Assembly: GCF_000614545.1 (NCBI RefSeq)
Contig: NZ_BAKW01000012.1
Location: 1-64,000 of the forward strand
Reading direction: 5' to 3'
Origin: Asaia platycodi JCM 25414
GTDB taxonomy: Bacteria; Pseudomonadota; Alphaproteobacteria; Acetobacterales; Acetobacteraceae
DNA: 64,000 nt
Below, piece by piece: positions 20,312 to 29,772 of this stretch. Each line of letters begins with the position of its first letter. The stretch's first letter is position 1. The notes beneath the pieces were generated by a model. The model worked only from the letters and a program-made list of their open reading frames with translations. It ran no database searches and had not been told where the DNA came from. Made by a program: the position numbers and the translations under genes.

Positions 20312-23038
20312 ATGACTGATGTCGTAGTGGTCGAAAGCCCGGCGAAGGCAAAGACCATCAACAAATATCTGGGCGATAATTTCATCGTTCTGGCATCCTT
20401 CGGCCATGTCCGCGACCTGCCGCCGAAAGACGGCAGTGTACGACCTGACGAAAACTTCGCCATGGACTGGCAGATGGATGAGCGTGGCGCCAAGCAGATC
20501 GCGACCATCGCCAAGGCCGTGAAAAACGCTGGGACGCTCTATCTCGCCACTGACCCGGATCGCGAAGGCGAGGCCATTTCCTGGCATGTGCGCGCGGCAC
20601 TCGAAGAGAAGAACCTGCTGCGCGGCAAGAACGTGCAGCGCGTCACCTTCAACGAAATCACCAAATCTGCCGTGCAGACAGCCATGGCGAACCCGCGCGC
20701 TCTCGATCAGCCTCTGATCGATGCCTATATGGCCCGGCGCGCTCTCGACTATCTGGTGGGTTTCACATTGTCGCCCGTTCTGTGGCGCAAGCTGCCGGGC
20801 AGCCGCAGTGCGGGGCGCGTTCAATCGGTTGCATTGCGCCTGATCTGCGAACGCGAAGCCGAGATCGAGGTCTTCAAGAACCGCGAATACTGGTCGATCA
20901 CAGGCGCTTTCGCGACTCCGCGCAACGCTGCCTTTTCGGCCCGGCTGACCCATCTGGAGGGGCGCAAGCTCGACCAGTTCGATCTCGATAACGCCGACAA
21001 AGCCCATGCTGCACGCGATCTCGTCGCCAACACCGCGTTTTCGGTGCGGTCGGTCGAGCGCAAGAAGGCCAAGCGTAATCCGCCAGCGCCGTTCACCACC
21101 TCGACGCTTCAGCAGGAAGCATCGCGCAAGATCGGCATGAGCGCGCAGACAACCATGCGCACCGCACAGCAGCTTTATGAAGGTGTGGATCTGGGGGGTG
21201 AGACGGTCGGTCTCATCACCTATATGCGTACCGATGGCGTCACCATGGCGGCCGAGGCGGTGACTGCCATTCGCGCCATGATCGGCGAGAGCTATGGCGC
21301 GCCCTATCTGCCCGAGAAACCGCGCGTCTATTCCAGCAAGGCCAAGAATGCCCAGGAAGCGCATGAAGCGATTCGTCCCACCGATGTGAGCCGCACCCCC
21401 GAATCCATGGCGCGCCGCCTCTCGGGCGAGCAGATGCGTCTTTACGAACTGGTCTGGAAACGCGCGGTCGCCTCGCAGATGCAATCTGCCGAACTCGATC
21501 AGGTCGTGGCCGATCTTACCGATACGACAGGTAGGACCACGCTGCGCGCCAATGGCTCGATCATCGCGTTTGACGGCTTTCTCAAGCTCTATACCGAGGG
21601 CCGCGACGACACGAAGACGGATGACGATGAAGGTCGCGTGCTGCCCGCCATGAGCGAAGGCGAGCGCCTGACGACGCGCGGTGTCGAGGCCGACCAGCAT
21701 TTCACCCAGCCGCCGCCGCGATTCTCCGAAGCGAGCCTCGTCAAGCGCATGGAAGAAATCGGCATCGGTCGCCCTTCGACCTATGCCTCGATTCTGACCG
21801 TGCTGCGCGATCGCAATTATGTGCGACTCGATGCCCGTCGCTTCATTCCCGAAGATCGGGGCCGTCTGGTCACGGCGTTCCTGACCTCCTTCTTCGAGCG
21901 CTATGTCGACACTGACTTCACGGCGACGCTTGAGGAGCAGCTCGATGATATTTCTGATGGCCGTGCCGACTGGCATGACATCATGGCCGCCTTCTGGCGT
22001 GATTTCTCTGCGGCCGTCGGCCAGACCAAGGATCTGAAGATCTCAGACGTCATCGACGCGCTGGATGAGGATCTCGGTTCGCATTTCTTCCCCACACGCG
22101 AAGACGGTGGCGATCCGCGTCAATGCACGGCGTGCGGCACGGGGCGGCTCGGGCTGCGTCTAGGCAAGTTCGGCGCCTTTATCGGCTGCTCGAACTACCC
22201 GACCTGTCAGTTCACGCGCCGTCTCGTTGCCGAAGACGGCGGCGAAGGCGAAACCCTGAAGGAAGGCATGAAGAGCCTCGGTCAGGACCCGGAGACAGGC
22301 GAGGAAGTGACGGTGCGTCGCGGCCCCTACGGCTCTATCTCCAGCGCGGCGAAGCAGACCCCGAGAACAAGAAGATCAAGCCCAAGCGCACCACCATTCC
22401 CAAGGGGCTGGAAGGTGACAAGCTGACGCTCGATCAGGCACTCGGCCTGCTCTCCCTGCCCCGCAAGCTCGGACCTCATCCCGAGACGGGTGAGATGATC
22501 GAGCCGGGCTCGGTCGCTTTGGCCCTTATGTGAAAATGGGAGCAATTTTCGGCACTCTTGATGCCGATGATGACGTGCTGACCGTAGGCTCAACCGCGCT
22601 GTCGATTCCCTTGCCAAGAAAATGGCGTCGATCCGCACGCTCGGTGCCCATCCCAAGGATGGCGAGGCTATTCTGGTACGCAAAGGCCGCTTTGGCCCTT
22701 ATGTCCAGCACAAGCAGGTAGTGGCCAATCTCGCCAAGGGCCAGTCCATGGATGAAGTAACCCTCGACGAGGCGCTGGCGCTGCTGGTGGAAAAGGGCAA
22801 ACCCCTGAAGGCAAAGGGCAAGACCACTCGCAAAACCACGACCAAGGCGGCCGCGAGCGAGAGTGGTGAAAAAGCAGCGCCAAAGAAAAAAGCGGCGCCA
22901 AAATCCAGCACCGCCAAGAAACCAGCCGTGAAAAAGCCCGCGAGCCCCAGGAAAAAAGCGACTGCGACAGAAACAGAGACCAAGCCCGCAAGGAAAACAC
23001 GAACGGCCAAAACAACAGATGGTGAAGACGCCGGATAA
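20312..23038 (+). CDS. topA: DNA topoisomerase I (frameshifted three times)
   Basis: This type IA topoisomerase relaxes negative supercoils. The TOPRIM domain (VVVESPAKAKTINKYLG), the catalytic Tyr in GLITYMRTDGV and a zinc-ribbon segment (CTACGTGRLGLR...CSNYPTC) are all in the first frame. Then three joins near 22333, 22511 and 22588, each one base short, carry the reading through RFGPYV repeats to a Lys/Ala/Pro-rich tail and the stop at 23038. The restored length is about 909 residues, usual for the family in this group. An essential gene with three breaks in 260 bases, all repaired the same way, argues for sequencing error. Confidence 0.93.
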
Positions 23039-23167
23039 TTTGCGTTTTTGAAGTCACAGACCGTGGCAAAAACGTCGCTCCCCCTGTTAGGCTCCCTATC
23101 GCGCCACGTAGTGGGTCGCTAAAGCAGAACTCGATGGGGGAAGCCATCTTCCTGATGGTCAAGGTCA

Positions 23168-24766
23168 CTGGCTCTGAAACACGTTCCTTTCTTCCTGTCT
23201 GGCGCGTTCTCCCGGCAATGTCTGGGCGCGGTCGCTGCGCTGTCCCTGTGTGTCTGCACGGGAACGGCAGAGGCTGAAGACAGCGCAGCGCTCGATACGG
23301 GATTGCTGAACGCCGTTCTGTCGAGCGCCTTTCGATTTCTGAGCCCGCGCACCCTCGAAGTTCATTCCAGCAAGACCTATAGTCTATGGGGCCTCGACGG
23401 ACTGACGGCGATCGATCCGTCCATCACCATGGTCGAGCCTCCCCATGACCCGTCCAAACCCGCCATGCTGCGACTCTCTATCGGGCCGAAAACCATCTCG
23501 GAGTTTCGCGAGCCGGGTGAGAACGAGACACTCGACTGGGTGAAGCTCATCGTCTCGAGCATGGATGCCGCCTGGCAGGGCTCGGCTTCCCTGCGTGCCG
23601 CAGGCCGCGACGCGTTGCTCCAGAGCTTTTTCGACGAGTTGTTCAATCATCTCGACCCGTATTCGCGCTATGTCGCCCCGACCCCTGCCGGCAATGACCG
23701 GGCAAACCGAACCGGTGACCTGGCTGGCGTGGGTCTCTCTCTGACGCACGACGGCACGGCGCTTGTGGTGAGCGCTATCAATGCCAATGGCCCCGCCTGG
23801 GCCGCGGGCGCCAATATCGGCCAGAAACTTCTGGCCGTCGATGGGCGCTCGACCCGCAATCAGGACCCGGCAACTGTCGAGTCCTGGCTCACTGGCGCGC
23901 CGGGCAGCAAGGTGAAACTTCTTCTGGCCGATCCGGGCCATCACGGCGCGATCATGCGGCTGGACCGCCAGGTCGTACCCCCCCAGACTGTTTTCGCCAG
24001 CATGCACGACCATATCGTGGTTCTGCGTATCGCTTCGTTTTCTTCCGACACGGCTGAGGAACTCAGCCAGAACATCGATCAGGCTCTGGAAGACAAAAAG
24101 CTGGTCGGTCTGATTTTCGATCTGCGCGGCGATCGTGGCGGCGTGCTGCAACAGGCCGTGACGGCGACAGCCCTCGTGCTCGACCGGGGTATTGCTGTCG
24201 TGACACGGGGCCGCGATCCGAAATCGAACCATATCTGGGCGGTGCAAGGCGGTGACATGACCCATGGCCTCCCCATTGCTGCTCTGGTCGATGGTCGCAC
24301 GGCGAGTGCGGCCGAAATCATGGCGGCTGCCCTTTCCGATCATCGACGCGCTGTGGTGATCGGCAGCGCGACGCTCGGCAAGGGGCTGGTGCAGGCGGTG
24401 GGGCAGATGCCCGATGGTGGCGAGTTGTTCGTGACATGGAGCCGCGTCCTCGCACCGCTGGGCTGGCCGCTACAGGGCCTTGGCGTGACGCCCCAGATCT
24501 GCACCTCTCGCGGGGCGCAGGCGCTCGACCAGCAATTGCAGTCTCTTTCGAACGGCAAGCTGCTGGACGCCGGAAATGTGACGGCGAGCCGCGCCGTGCG
24601 CTTTCCGGTCTCGGTGTCGCGCATTCTCGATATCCGCCGCCACTGTCCCGCCGCACTGGGCACGGATGCCGATCTCGATACGGCGGCGCTGCTTTTGCAC
24701 CGTCCCGAGAGTTATCGCGCAGCCATTGCAGCGATGCCCGACGATATGGACGATTCCACGCCATGA
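23168..24766 (+). CDS. Secreted S41 (C-terminal processing-type) protease
   Basis: A PDZ-containing serine protease of about 532 residues. DPYSRYV, the PDZ core (GVGLSL, VVSAINANGPAWAAG), FDLRGDRGG, the catalytic Ser in GRTASAAE and the catalytic Lys in TLGKGLVQ are present in order. The in-frame sequence upstream of the first TTG (23303) encodes a convincing signal peptide (RQCLGAVAALSLCVCTGTAEA), so the start must be near 23168. The only codon there is CTG, followed by GCT CTG AAA; either a rare CTG start or a base error hiding an ATG. Ctp proteases trim envelope proteins in the periplasm. The stop overlaps the next gene (ATGA). Confidence 0.85.
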   Translation: MALKHVPFFLSGAFSRQCLGAVAALSLCVCTGTAEAEDSAALDTGLLNAVLSSAFRFLSPRTLEVHSSKTYSLWGLDGLTAIDPSITMVEPPHDPSKPAMLRLSIGPKTISEFREPGENETLDWVKLIVSSMDAAWQGSASLRAAGRDALLQSFFDELFNHLDPYSRYVAPTPAGNDRANRTGDLAGVGLSLTHDGTALVVSAINANGPAWAAGANIGQKLLAVDGRSTRNQDPATVESWLTGAPGSKVKLLLADPGHHGAIMRLDRQVVPPQTVFASMHDHIVVLRIASFSSDTAEELSQNIDQALEDKKLVGLIFDLRGDRGGVLQQAVTATALVLDRGIAVVTRGRDPKSNHIWAVQGGDMTHGLPIAALVDGRTASAAEIMAAALSDHRRAVVIGSATLGKGLVQAVGQMPDGGELFVTWSRVLAPLGWPLQGLGVTPQICTSRGAQALDQQLQSLSNGKLLDAGNVTASRAVRFPVSVSRILDIRRHCPAALGTDADLDTAALLLHRPESYRAAIAAMPDDMDDSTP

Positions 24767-25094
24767 CCGAAGCCCGCCTCAAATCCGGCCTCTGGGCGCG
24801 TGGTCTCATGCGGCTGATCGAAACGCAGGGCGGTTCAGCATGATGCTCAAGCGCGGCGACAACGATGCCGGGGCGGTGCTGATCGTTCTGACCGATCGGA
24901 CCGGGAGCTGCGCGGTGTTGCGCGATTCTGCCTTAGGAGCCGGCTGGGAACGCGTCGCCATGGAAACGCCAGAGGCCCTCGACACCTATCTGGAACGACA
25001 GAAACGCTACGATCCCGATTTGTGGATTCTGGAATTTACCCTCGACGATGTCGCCGCACCCGTCGAAACTCTCCTGCCCGGACGCAGCGAATGA
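24763..25094 (+). CDS. DUF1491 family protein (frameshifted once)
   Basis: The first 26 residues (TEARLKSGLWARGLMRLIE) and the following about 84 residues (LKRGDNDAGAVLIVL onwards) lie in two frames that join at 24838 (TCAGCATGATG; one added C). Together they make a DUF1491 protein of about 110 residues, a small cytoplasmic family restricted mainly to Alphaproteobacteria and without known function. The start overlaps the stop of the protease gene by four bases, so the two are translationally coupled. Confidence 0.8.
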
Positions 25095-25117
25095 GGGTGT
25101 ATACTCCGGTTCGGAAC

Positions 25118-25133
25118 AACCCTCACGAGGGTT
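25118..25133 (+). other. Short hairpin after the DUF1491 gene
   Basis: AACCCTC / GAGGGTT with a two-base loop lies 24 bases past the stop. There is no T tract, so termination is uncertain. The remaining 190 bases up to the OmpA-like gene show no gene and probably hold its promoter. Confidence 0.35.
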
Positions 25134-25326
25134 TCGCGACTGTTGCAACCATCCCACACTCGGAACAGGAAGAAAGAATGGCGCGACGAGGCGATTGCAC
25201 CCCAACGGGAAACAGGCGTTGCACGGGGATGACAGTTCAGCGAAAAGACGGCATTCAGATCGCTGCGGACGGCTGCTTTGATGGCCTCCTCTCAGTCTGC
25301 CGCGTGAAAAGAATGGAGAAGACGAT

Positions 25327-26538
25327 ATGATGCTGGAACACCGAACGCGCGGTGAAACCGTTTGCCGCCCGTTTTCCGATGTCCGGCAGGCGGTCGGTTC
25401 GCTCTCCCGGCTTTTCCGCAGGAGCATTCTGGGCCTTACTGCCCTGAGCGGCCTGTGTCTCGTCGCGGCACCCGCCCAAGCACAGGTCGTCAAGGGGCTT
25501 TATGCTGCTGGCTCTGGTGGCGCGAGCTTCAACCAGGACCAGACCGTGCGTCTGTCGCCTGTTCTGCCGAGCGGTCGCGATCACTACGACGCGGGCGTGA
25601 CGGGTCTTGGTTCGGTCGGCTGGGGTCTGGGCAATGGCTTCCGCGTTGAAGTGGAAGGCAATTACCGCAACAACCGCCTGCAGCAGTTCAAATCGAGCTA
25701 TTTTCCGTCTTCGACCGGCGGGCGTCAGCAGCAATATGGCGTTATGGTCAATGCGCTGTTCGACATGGATATCGGCGCAAACTGGGTCTACCCCTATTTC
25801 GGCGCCGGTGTGGGTTATGGCTGGCAGGCCATGAATGCCTCGGTGCGTGCGCCCAATAACTACCTGAGCCAGAAGATTGGCGGCACGGCCAGCAATTTTG
25901 CCTATCAGGGTATTTTCGGCCTGTCCTTCCCCGTACCTTTTGCTGTCGGCCTCTCCTTCACCACCGAATATCGTTTCTATTCGATGCTCGGGCCGAATGG
26001 TCACTACGCGAGCGGTTATGGCAGCATCGGTGGCTATGACGCACCGCGTCCCGCAGGCGCCATGGAAGGCAACCGCGTAACCCGCAACGATTTCAATCAT
26101 TCGCTGCTGCTCGGCCTGCGCTACGAGTTCAACCCCGCCCCGCCGCCGCCGCGCAGCGTGCCGGTGATGACCGCGCCGGCCCCGGCTCCAGCGCGCAGCT
26201 ATCTGGTCTTCTTCGACTGGGATCGTGCAGATCTGACCGATCGTGCCCGCTCCATCGTCGGTACGGCGGCCCAGAACTCGACCCATACGCAGCTCACGCG
26301 TATCGAGGTGAATGGCTATACCGATAACAGCGCCGCTCATCCGGGCACGCGTGGCGAAAGCTACAACATGAAGCTGTCGATGCGCCGTGCCGATGCCGTG
26401 CGTGCCGAGCTGATTCGCGACGGCGTGCCGGGTGGGCTGATCGTGACCAAGGGTTATGGCGAATCCAACCCGCTGGTTCAGACTGGCCCCAACACGCGCG
26501 AACCGCAGAACCGTCGCGTCGAAATCATTCTGCACTGA
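25327..26538 (+). CDS. OmpA family outer-membrane protein
   Basis: The 403-residue protein has an unusually long basic leader (about 35 residues) before a signal peptide ending APAQA. It then has an eight-strand beta-barrel domain (to about residue 265), a Pro/Ala-rich linker (PAPPPPRSVPVM...PAPAPAR) and a C-terminal OmpA/MotB domain with FFDWDRADLTDRA, GYTDNSA, LSMRRADAVRAEL and EPQNRRVEI. It should anchor the outer membrane to peptidoglycan. A shorter start further inside may be the true one, because the leader is long. Confidence 0.9.
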   Translation: MMLEHRTRGETVCRPFSDVRQAVGSLSRLFRRSILGLTALSGLCLVAAPAQAQVVKGLYAAGSGGASFNQDQTVRLSPVLPSGRDHYDAGVTGLGSVGWGLGNGFRVEVEGNYRNNRLQQFKSSYFPSSTGGRQQQYGVMVNALFDMDIGANWVYPYFGAGVGYGWQAMNASVRAPNNYLSQKIGGTASNFAYQGIFGLSFPVPFAVGLSFTTEYRFYSMLGPNGHYASGYGSIGGYDAPRPAGAMEGNRVTRNDFNHSLLLGLRYEFNPAPPPPRSVPVMTAPAPAPARSYLVFFDWDRADLTDRARSIVGTAAQNSTHTQLTRIEVNGYTDNSAAHPGTRGESYNMKLSMRRADAVRAELIRDGVPGGLIVTKGYGESNPLVQTGPNTREPQNRRVEIILH

Positions 26539-26545
26539 TACATGG

Positions 26546-26616
26546 CGGGAGGGGCTTTGCCCTTCCCGTTTCAGACACAGGGTTTACCGCGCCTATCGGG
26601 CGGTCAAGGACCGCCC
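26546..26616. terminator. Two hairpins between ompA-like gene and cysK
   Basis: 26546-26570 is a nine-pair stem (CGGGAGGGG with CCCTTCCCG, one G-T pair) followed by TTT, a good terminator for the forward gene. 26598-26616 is a second stem (GGGCGGTC / GGACCGCCC) positioned to end cysK transcription from the other side. Confidence 0.65.
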
Positions 26617-26643
26617 CATATCTGGCCAGAAAGGCAAAACCCC

Positions 26644-27645
26644 TCAGACCAGCCCGTTGAACAGGGATGTCGAGAGATAACGCTCGGCGAATGACGGCAC
26701 GATAGAGACAATGGTCTTGCCTGCATTCTCGTCACGCTGCGCCAGAGCGAGTGCCGCGTGAAGTGCGGCACCAGACGAAATGCCGATCGGAATGCCCTCG
26801 ATACGGGCACAGCGACGTGACGCCGCCATGGCATCGCGTTCGGATACGGCCAGAACCCCATCCAGCAGTGACGAATCGAGCGTATTGGGGCAGAAGCCCG
26901 GCCCGATGCCCTGAATGCCATGTGGCCCCGGATCGTCGCCGTTCAGCACGGCACTTTCCGCCGGCTCAACGCCCCAGAACTGCATCGACGCCTTGCGTGG
27001 CTTGAGCGTGCGCGCGATGCCAGTCAGTGTGCCCCCCGTACCGACACCGGCGACAACGATATCGACCGCGCCATCAGTATCGACCCATAGCTCCTCTGCC
27101 GTTGTGAGCGCGTGGATCTCGGGATTGGCGGGGTTGTCGAACTGACTGGGCATCCAGGCATCGGGAAGGGAAGCGACCAGTTCTTCAGCGCGCACAATCG
27201 CCCCTGCCATACCACGCGCAGCGGGCGTGAGTTCGAGCTGGGCATCCATCAGGCGCAGCATCTTGCGGCGCTCGATCGAGGCGCTTTCTGGCATGGTCAC
27301 GATCAGACGATAGCCGAGTGCAGCCGAGGCGAAGGCCAGGGAGATACCGGTATTGCCTGACGTGGGCTCAACCAGCACGGTGCGGCCCGGCGCGATCTCT
27401 CCACGGGCCTCTGCCTGCTGTATGAGCGCAAGACCGATACGGTCCTTGACCGAGCCGAGCGGGTTGAAGAATTCGAGCTTGAGCAGCAGACGCGCCTTGA
27501 GCTTGTCGGCCTCAGCGAGCCGCGGCACGGCGACGAGCGGTGTACCGCCCACAGTCTCGAGAATCGAGTCGAAAACCCGTCCACGCGGGGCTGCGTATCG
27601 CGTTGCCAGCCCGCTCATTTCCTGCGGCTCCTGTCGGGTCGTCAT
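26644..27645 (-). CDS. cysK: Cysteine synthase (O-acetylserine sulfhydrylase)
   Basis: The 333-residue PLP enzyme converts O-acetylserine and sulfide to cysteine. The PLP lysine lies in NPLGSVKDRIG, the substrate loop is EPTSGNTGISLA, and VAGVGTGGTLTG and GISSGAALHAAL form the cofactor phosphate site. The start at 27645 has a good ribosome site (AAGGAGAGAG). An upstream methionine would add 29 unrelated residues. It is divergent from an Rrf2 regulator, which probably controls it. Confidence 0.94.
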   Translation of the reverse strand: MTTRQEPQEMSGLATRYAAPRGRVFDSILETVGGTPLVAVPRLAEADKLKARLLLKLEFFNPLGSVKDRIGLALIQQAEARGEIAPGRTVLVEPTSGNTGISLAFASAALGYRLIVTMPESASIERRKMLRLMDAQLELTPAARGMAGAIVRAEELVASLPDAWMPSQFDNPANPEIHALTTAEELWVDTDGAVDIVVAGVGTGGTLTGIARTLKPRKASMQFWGVEPAESAVLNGDDPGPHGIQGIGPGFCPNTLDSSLLDGVLAVSERDAMAASRRCARIEGIPIGISSGAALHAALALAQRDENAGKTIVSIVPSFAERYLSTSLFNGLV

Positions 27646-27757
27646 GGCTCTCTCCTTGATGCAATTCAGCAAAGCGGTCAGTCCCGCGATGCTGGTCTGT
27701 GATTTGTCGGCAATAACTGCTACATTGCGCATAATTTGTCATTGAGGAAAAATCTGC

Positions 27758-28206
27758 ATGTATCTCCGCAGGGACAGGGCGATGATCGCCGTGATCATCA
27801 TGGTCGATGTAGCGTTCCATGCCGGGCGATCGAGCTTGTCAGCGGCGGCGATATCGCCGAACGCGCAGGGCTGGCCCGTCGGGGCATCGAGCCCCTGCTT
27901 CAGGCGCTGTCGCGTTCGGGATTGCTGGAAAGCGTGCGCGGCCCGCGCGGCGGCTACCGTCTGGGGCGTCCGCAGCGCGATATCGGACTCGATGAAATCG
28001 TGCGCGTCGTCGTTTCTGAAGATGCGGGAGCAGAAGAAACAGCGCAGGGCGCGCTTTATCGCAATGTGATCGAGCCCTGCTGGCAGGTGCTGGATGAGAC
28101 GATCCGCGGCGAAATGGCGGCGCTGACCCTGGAGGAAATGGTTCGACGCGCCGAGGCAGCCGGGCTGCGTCGCCCGGTCCATGAACCGATCTCGTTTTCG
28201 ATCTGA
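27758..28206 (+). CDS. Rrf2 family transcriptional regulator (frameshifted once)
   Basis: The N-terminal 31 residues (YLRRDRAMIAVIIMVDVAFHAG) join the rest (DIAERAGLARRGIEPLLQALSRSGLL) if one base is added near 27851. The result is a winged-helix Rrf2 protein of about 149 residues with the wing SVRGPRGGYRLGR. The Cys triplet that binds Fe-S in IscR is absent; only one Cys is seen, near the C-terminus. Rrf2 proteins of this branch include CymR, which represses cysteine genes. The 112-base divergent promoter region shared with cysK makes a similar role likely here. Confidence 0.85.
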
Positions 28207-28225
28207 CAAGACAGTCCCGGGAAGA

Positions 28226-28253
28226 CGCCCTTGCCCCTGGAGGGGCAAGGGCG
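28226..28253. terminator. Terminator hairpin after the Rrf2 gene
   Basis: The thirteen-base perfect stem (28226-28238 with 28241-28253) around a two-base loop serves the Rrf2 gene and, from the other side, the convergent lipoprotein gene. Confidence 0.75.
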
Positions 28254-28264
28254 CGTTCTGGTTT

Positions 28265-28801
28265 TTACTTCTTGGTGGTCTTGCGACGGGTCGTCGTGTG
28301 CTTGACGACAGGCTTCTTGGCAGCAGGAGCCACAATTGCCGGAGGCGGTGACGCGATCGTCACGCCCGTCGCATCGACGATGGCATTGACTGTCAGCTTG
28401 TTACGCTTCTCGGTACCGCCGGGAATCAGGATGGCCGTGAAGCTGTCCTTGCCGGAATAGGCCGTGCTGGGCGTGTAGGTGATATAGGTGTGGTCGTCGA
28501 AATTATACATGAAGGCCTTGCCGTGCTCAGGAGCAGGCGAGACACCGAACGAGCGGTAATTGGTGTTTCCCGGCTTCTGCACCGACAGGGCACACAGCCC
28601 GTCATCGCTGCGCACGGTCATCTCCACGCTCATGCTGCCATCGGCCGCCGTCTTGACCGGCGTCGTCTTGCAGACAGCAGAAACCTTCTGATAGCCGAAG
28701 GGGTTGGGGGGCACGACGCGCTGCACAACGGGCGTCTGCGCGCAGGCCGCCAGAGTCAGGGCCGAAACGAGAGTAATTGCTGAACCACGCAGTCGCACCA
28801 T
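28265..28801 (-). CDS. Putative lipoprotein with basic C-terminal tail
   Basis: The 178-residue protein starts at ATG 28801, just after GTGGAG. Residues 1-20 form a lipoprotein signal with lipobox LAAC, so it is probably anchored in a membrane. The middle holds an extended beta-rich region with no family I recognise; phrases such as YSGKDSFTA recall bacterial Ig-like or cadherin-like repeats. The last 20 residues are Pro/Ala/Lys-rich and end TTTRRKTTKK, a basic tail that could touch peptidoglycan or polyanions. I assign no function. Confidence 0.6.
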   Translation of the reverse strand: MVRLRGSAITLVSALTLAACAQTPVVQRVVPPNPFGYQKVSAVCKTTPVKTAADGSMSVEMTVRSDDGLCALSVQKPGNTNYRSFGVSPAPEHGKAFMYNFDDHTYITYTPSTAYSGKDSFTAILIPGGTEKRNKLTVNAIVDATGVTIASPPPAIVAPAAKKPVVKHTTTRRKTTKK

Positions 28802-29152
28802 CAACTCCACTTGTCACTTGTCATCGCCAGTCGACACTGCCTTTTTCGCTACAGCAGGCCCGACACCGGATGTCTCCGGGCATGATCAACGCCTGAGGAG
28901 ACAATTTCGTCAATGGCCCTAGCGCAAGCCGCGCCTCACCGGAAGGGGGAAGCAGCGGCTGAAACAAAAGAAAAGAACAGTCGGTTTTTTTTTTGAGAAA
29001 TCGGCCTTCTTCCTTGCCTGGGGGCATTTTCTCGCCGCAATTGCTGCGACATAATCCGGGCGCATCCCCCAGTCCTGCCTGCGCCCAGCCGGTGCGACGC
29101 CCGCAATCTTCAGTTCCCCCTCTTCAGTTCCCTGCCCTTGTGGAGTTTCTTG
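28802..29152. other. Gene-free divergent region
   Basis: About 350 bases between two divergent secreted-protein genes. A run of ten T lies at 28985-28994 but no hairpin precedes it. No ORF with a recognisable product is present on either strand. It probably holds both promoters. Confidence 0.5.
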
Positions 29153-29709
29153 ATGTCGCTTTCAGCCCGGCAACGCCTCCTGCGCCCGTTCGCGCGTCTT
29201 ACCGCCTGCACCCTGCTCGCCAGCACGTTTTTCGTGTCGGGCGCGCCTATGCTGCCGGTTGTGGCGAGTCTCCGGCGCATGAAGCCTTCAATGTGCAGGG
29301 GCTGAAAAGCGAACTGATGGTGACCGCGCTCTCCTGCAGCGCCCAGGACCGCTACAACGCCTTCGTGACCAAGTTCCGCCCGAAGCTGGCCGCAGAAGAA
29401 GAGCGTCTGAACACCTATTTCAAGTCGGCCTATGGCCGTAACGCCATGAAGGCGCATGACGACTATATCACCCAGCTGGCCAATGTGCAGTCAGAAGGTG
29501 GCCTGAAGGCCGGCACGATCTTCTGCCAGCAGCGCGTTGCCATGTTCGACGAGGTCGATGCCCTCGATGATGGCGCCGATCTGGCCCATTATGCCGATGC
29601 CAAGGATGTCGTTCAGCCGGCGTCGTTCGAGACCTGCTCGGCCCCCGAAGCAGTGACGCATGGCCGCTCGACCAGCAAGAGCCGCACCCATCGCAAGACA
29701 CGCGCTTAA
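29153..29709 (+). CDS. Small secreted protein with basic tail (frameshifted once)
   Basis: An ATG at 29153 with TGGAG upstream opens a signal peptide (RLTACTLLASTFFVSGA). One added G near 29245 links it to a continuous frame of about 154 residues. The mature part has four cysteines, suggesting disulfides, a helical middle (EERLNTYFKSAYG) and a Ser/Arg/Lys-rich end (RSTSKSRTHRKTRA). I do not recognise the family. Its layout, an exported domain with a basic Ser/Thr tail, resembles that of the divergent lipoprotein at 28265. It lies 63 bases upstream of parE. Confidence 0.6.
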
Positions 29710-29772
29710 AAACGCACCTTCCCCTGCACGGGGCGCTTGACGGCGCCCCGGCGAGGCCGTCAAGAACGCAAT

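Noticed and set aside
20249-21976. Long open frame opposite topA
   Set aside because: It has no start context, no recognisable family and is explained by the GC-rich codon pattern of topA on the other strand.
28985-28994. Run of ten T suggesting a terminator
   Set aside because: No stem-loop precedes it on the plus strand and there is no gene directly upstream on that strand.
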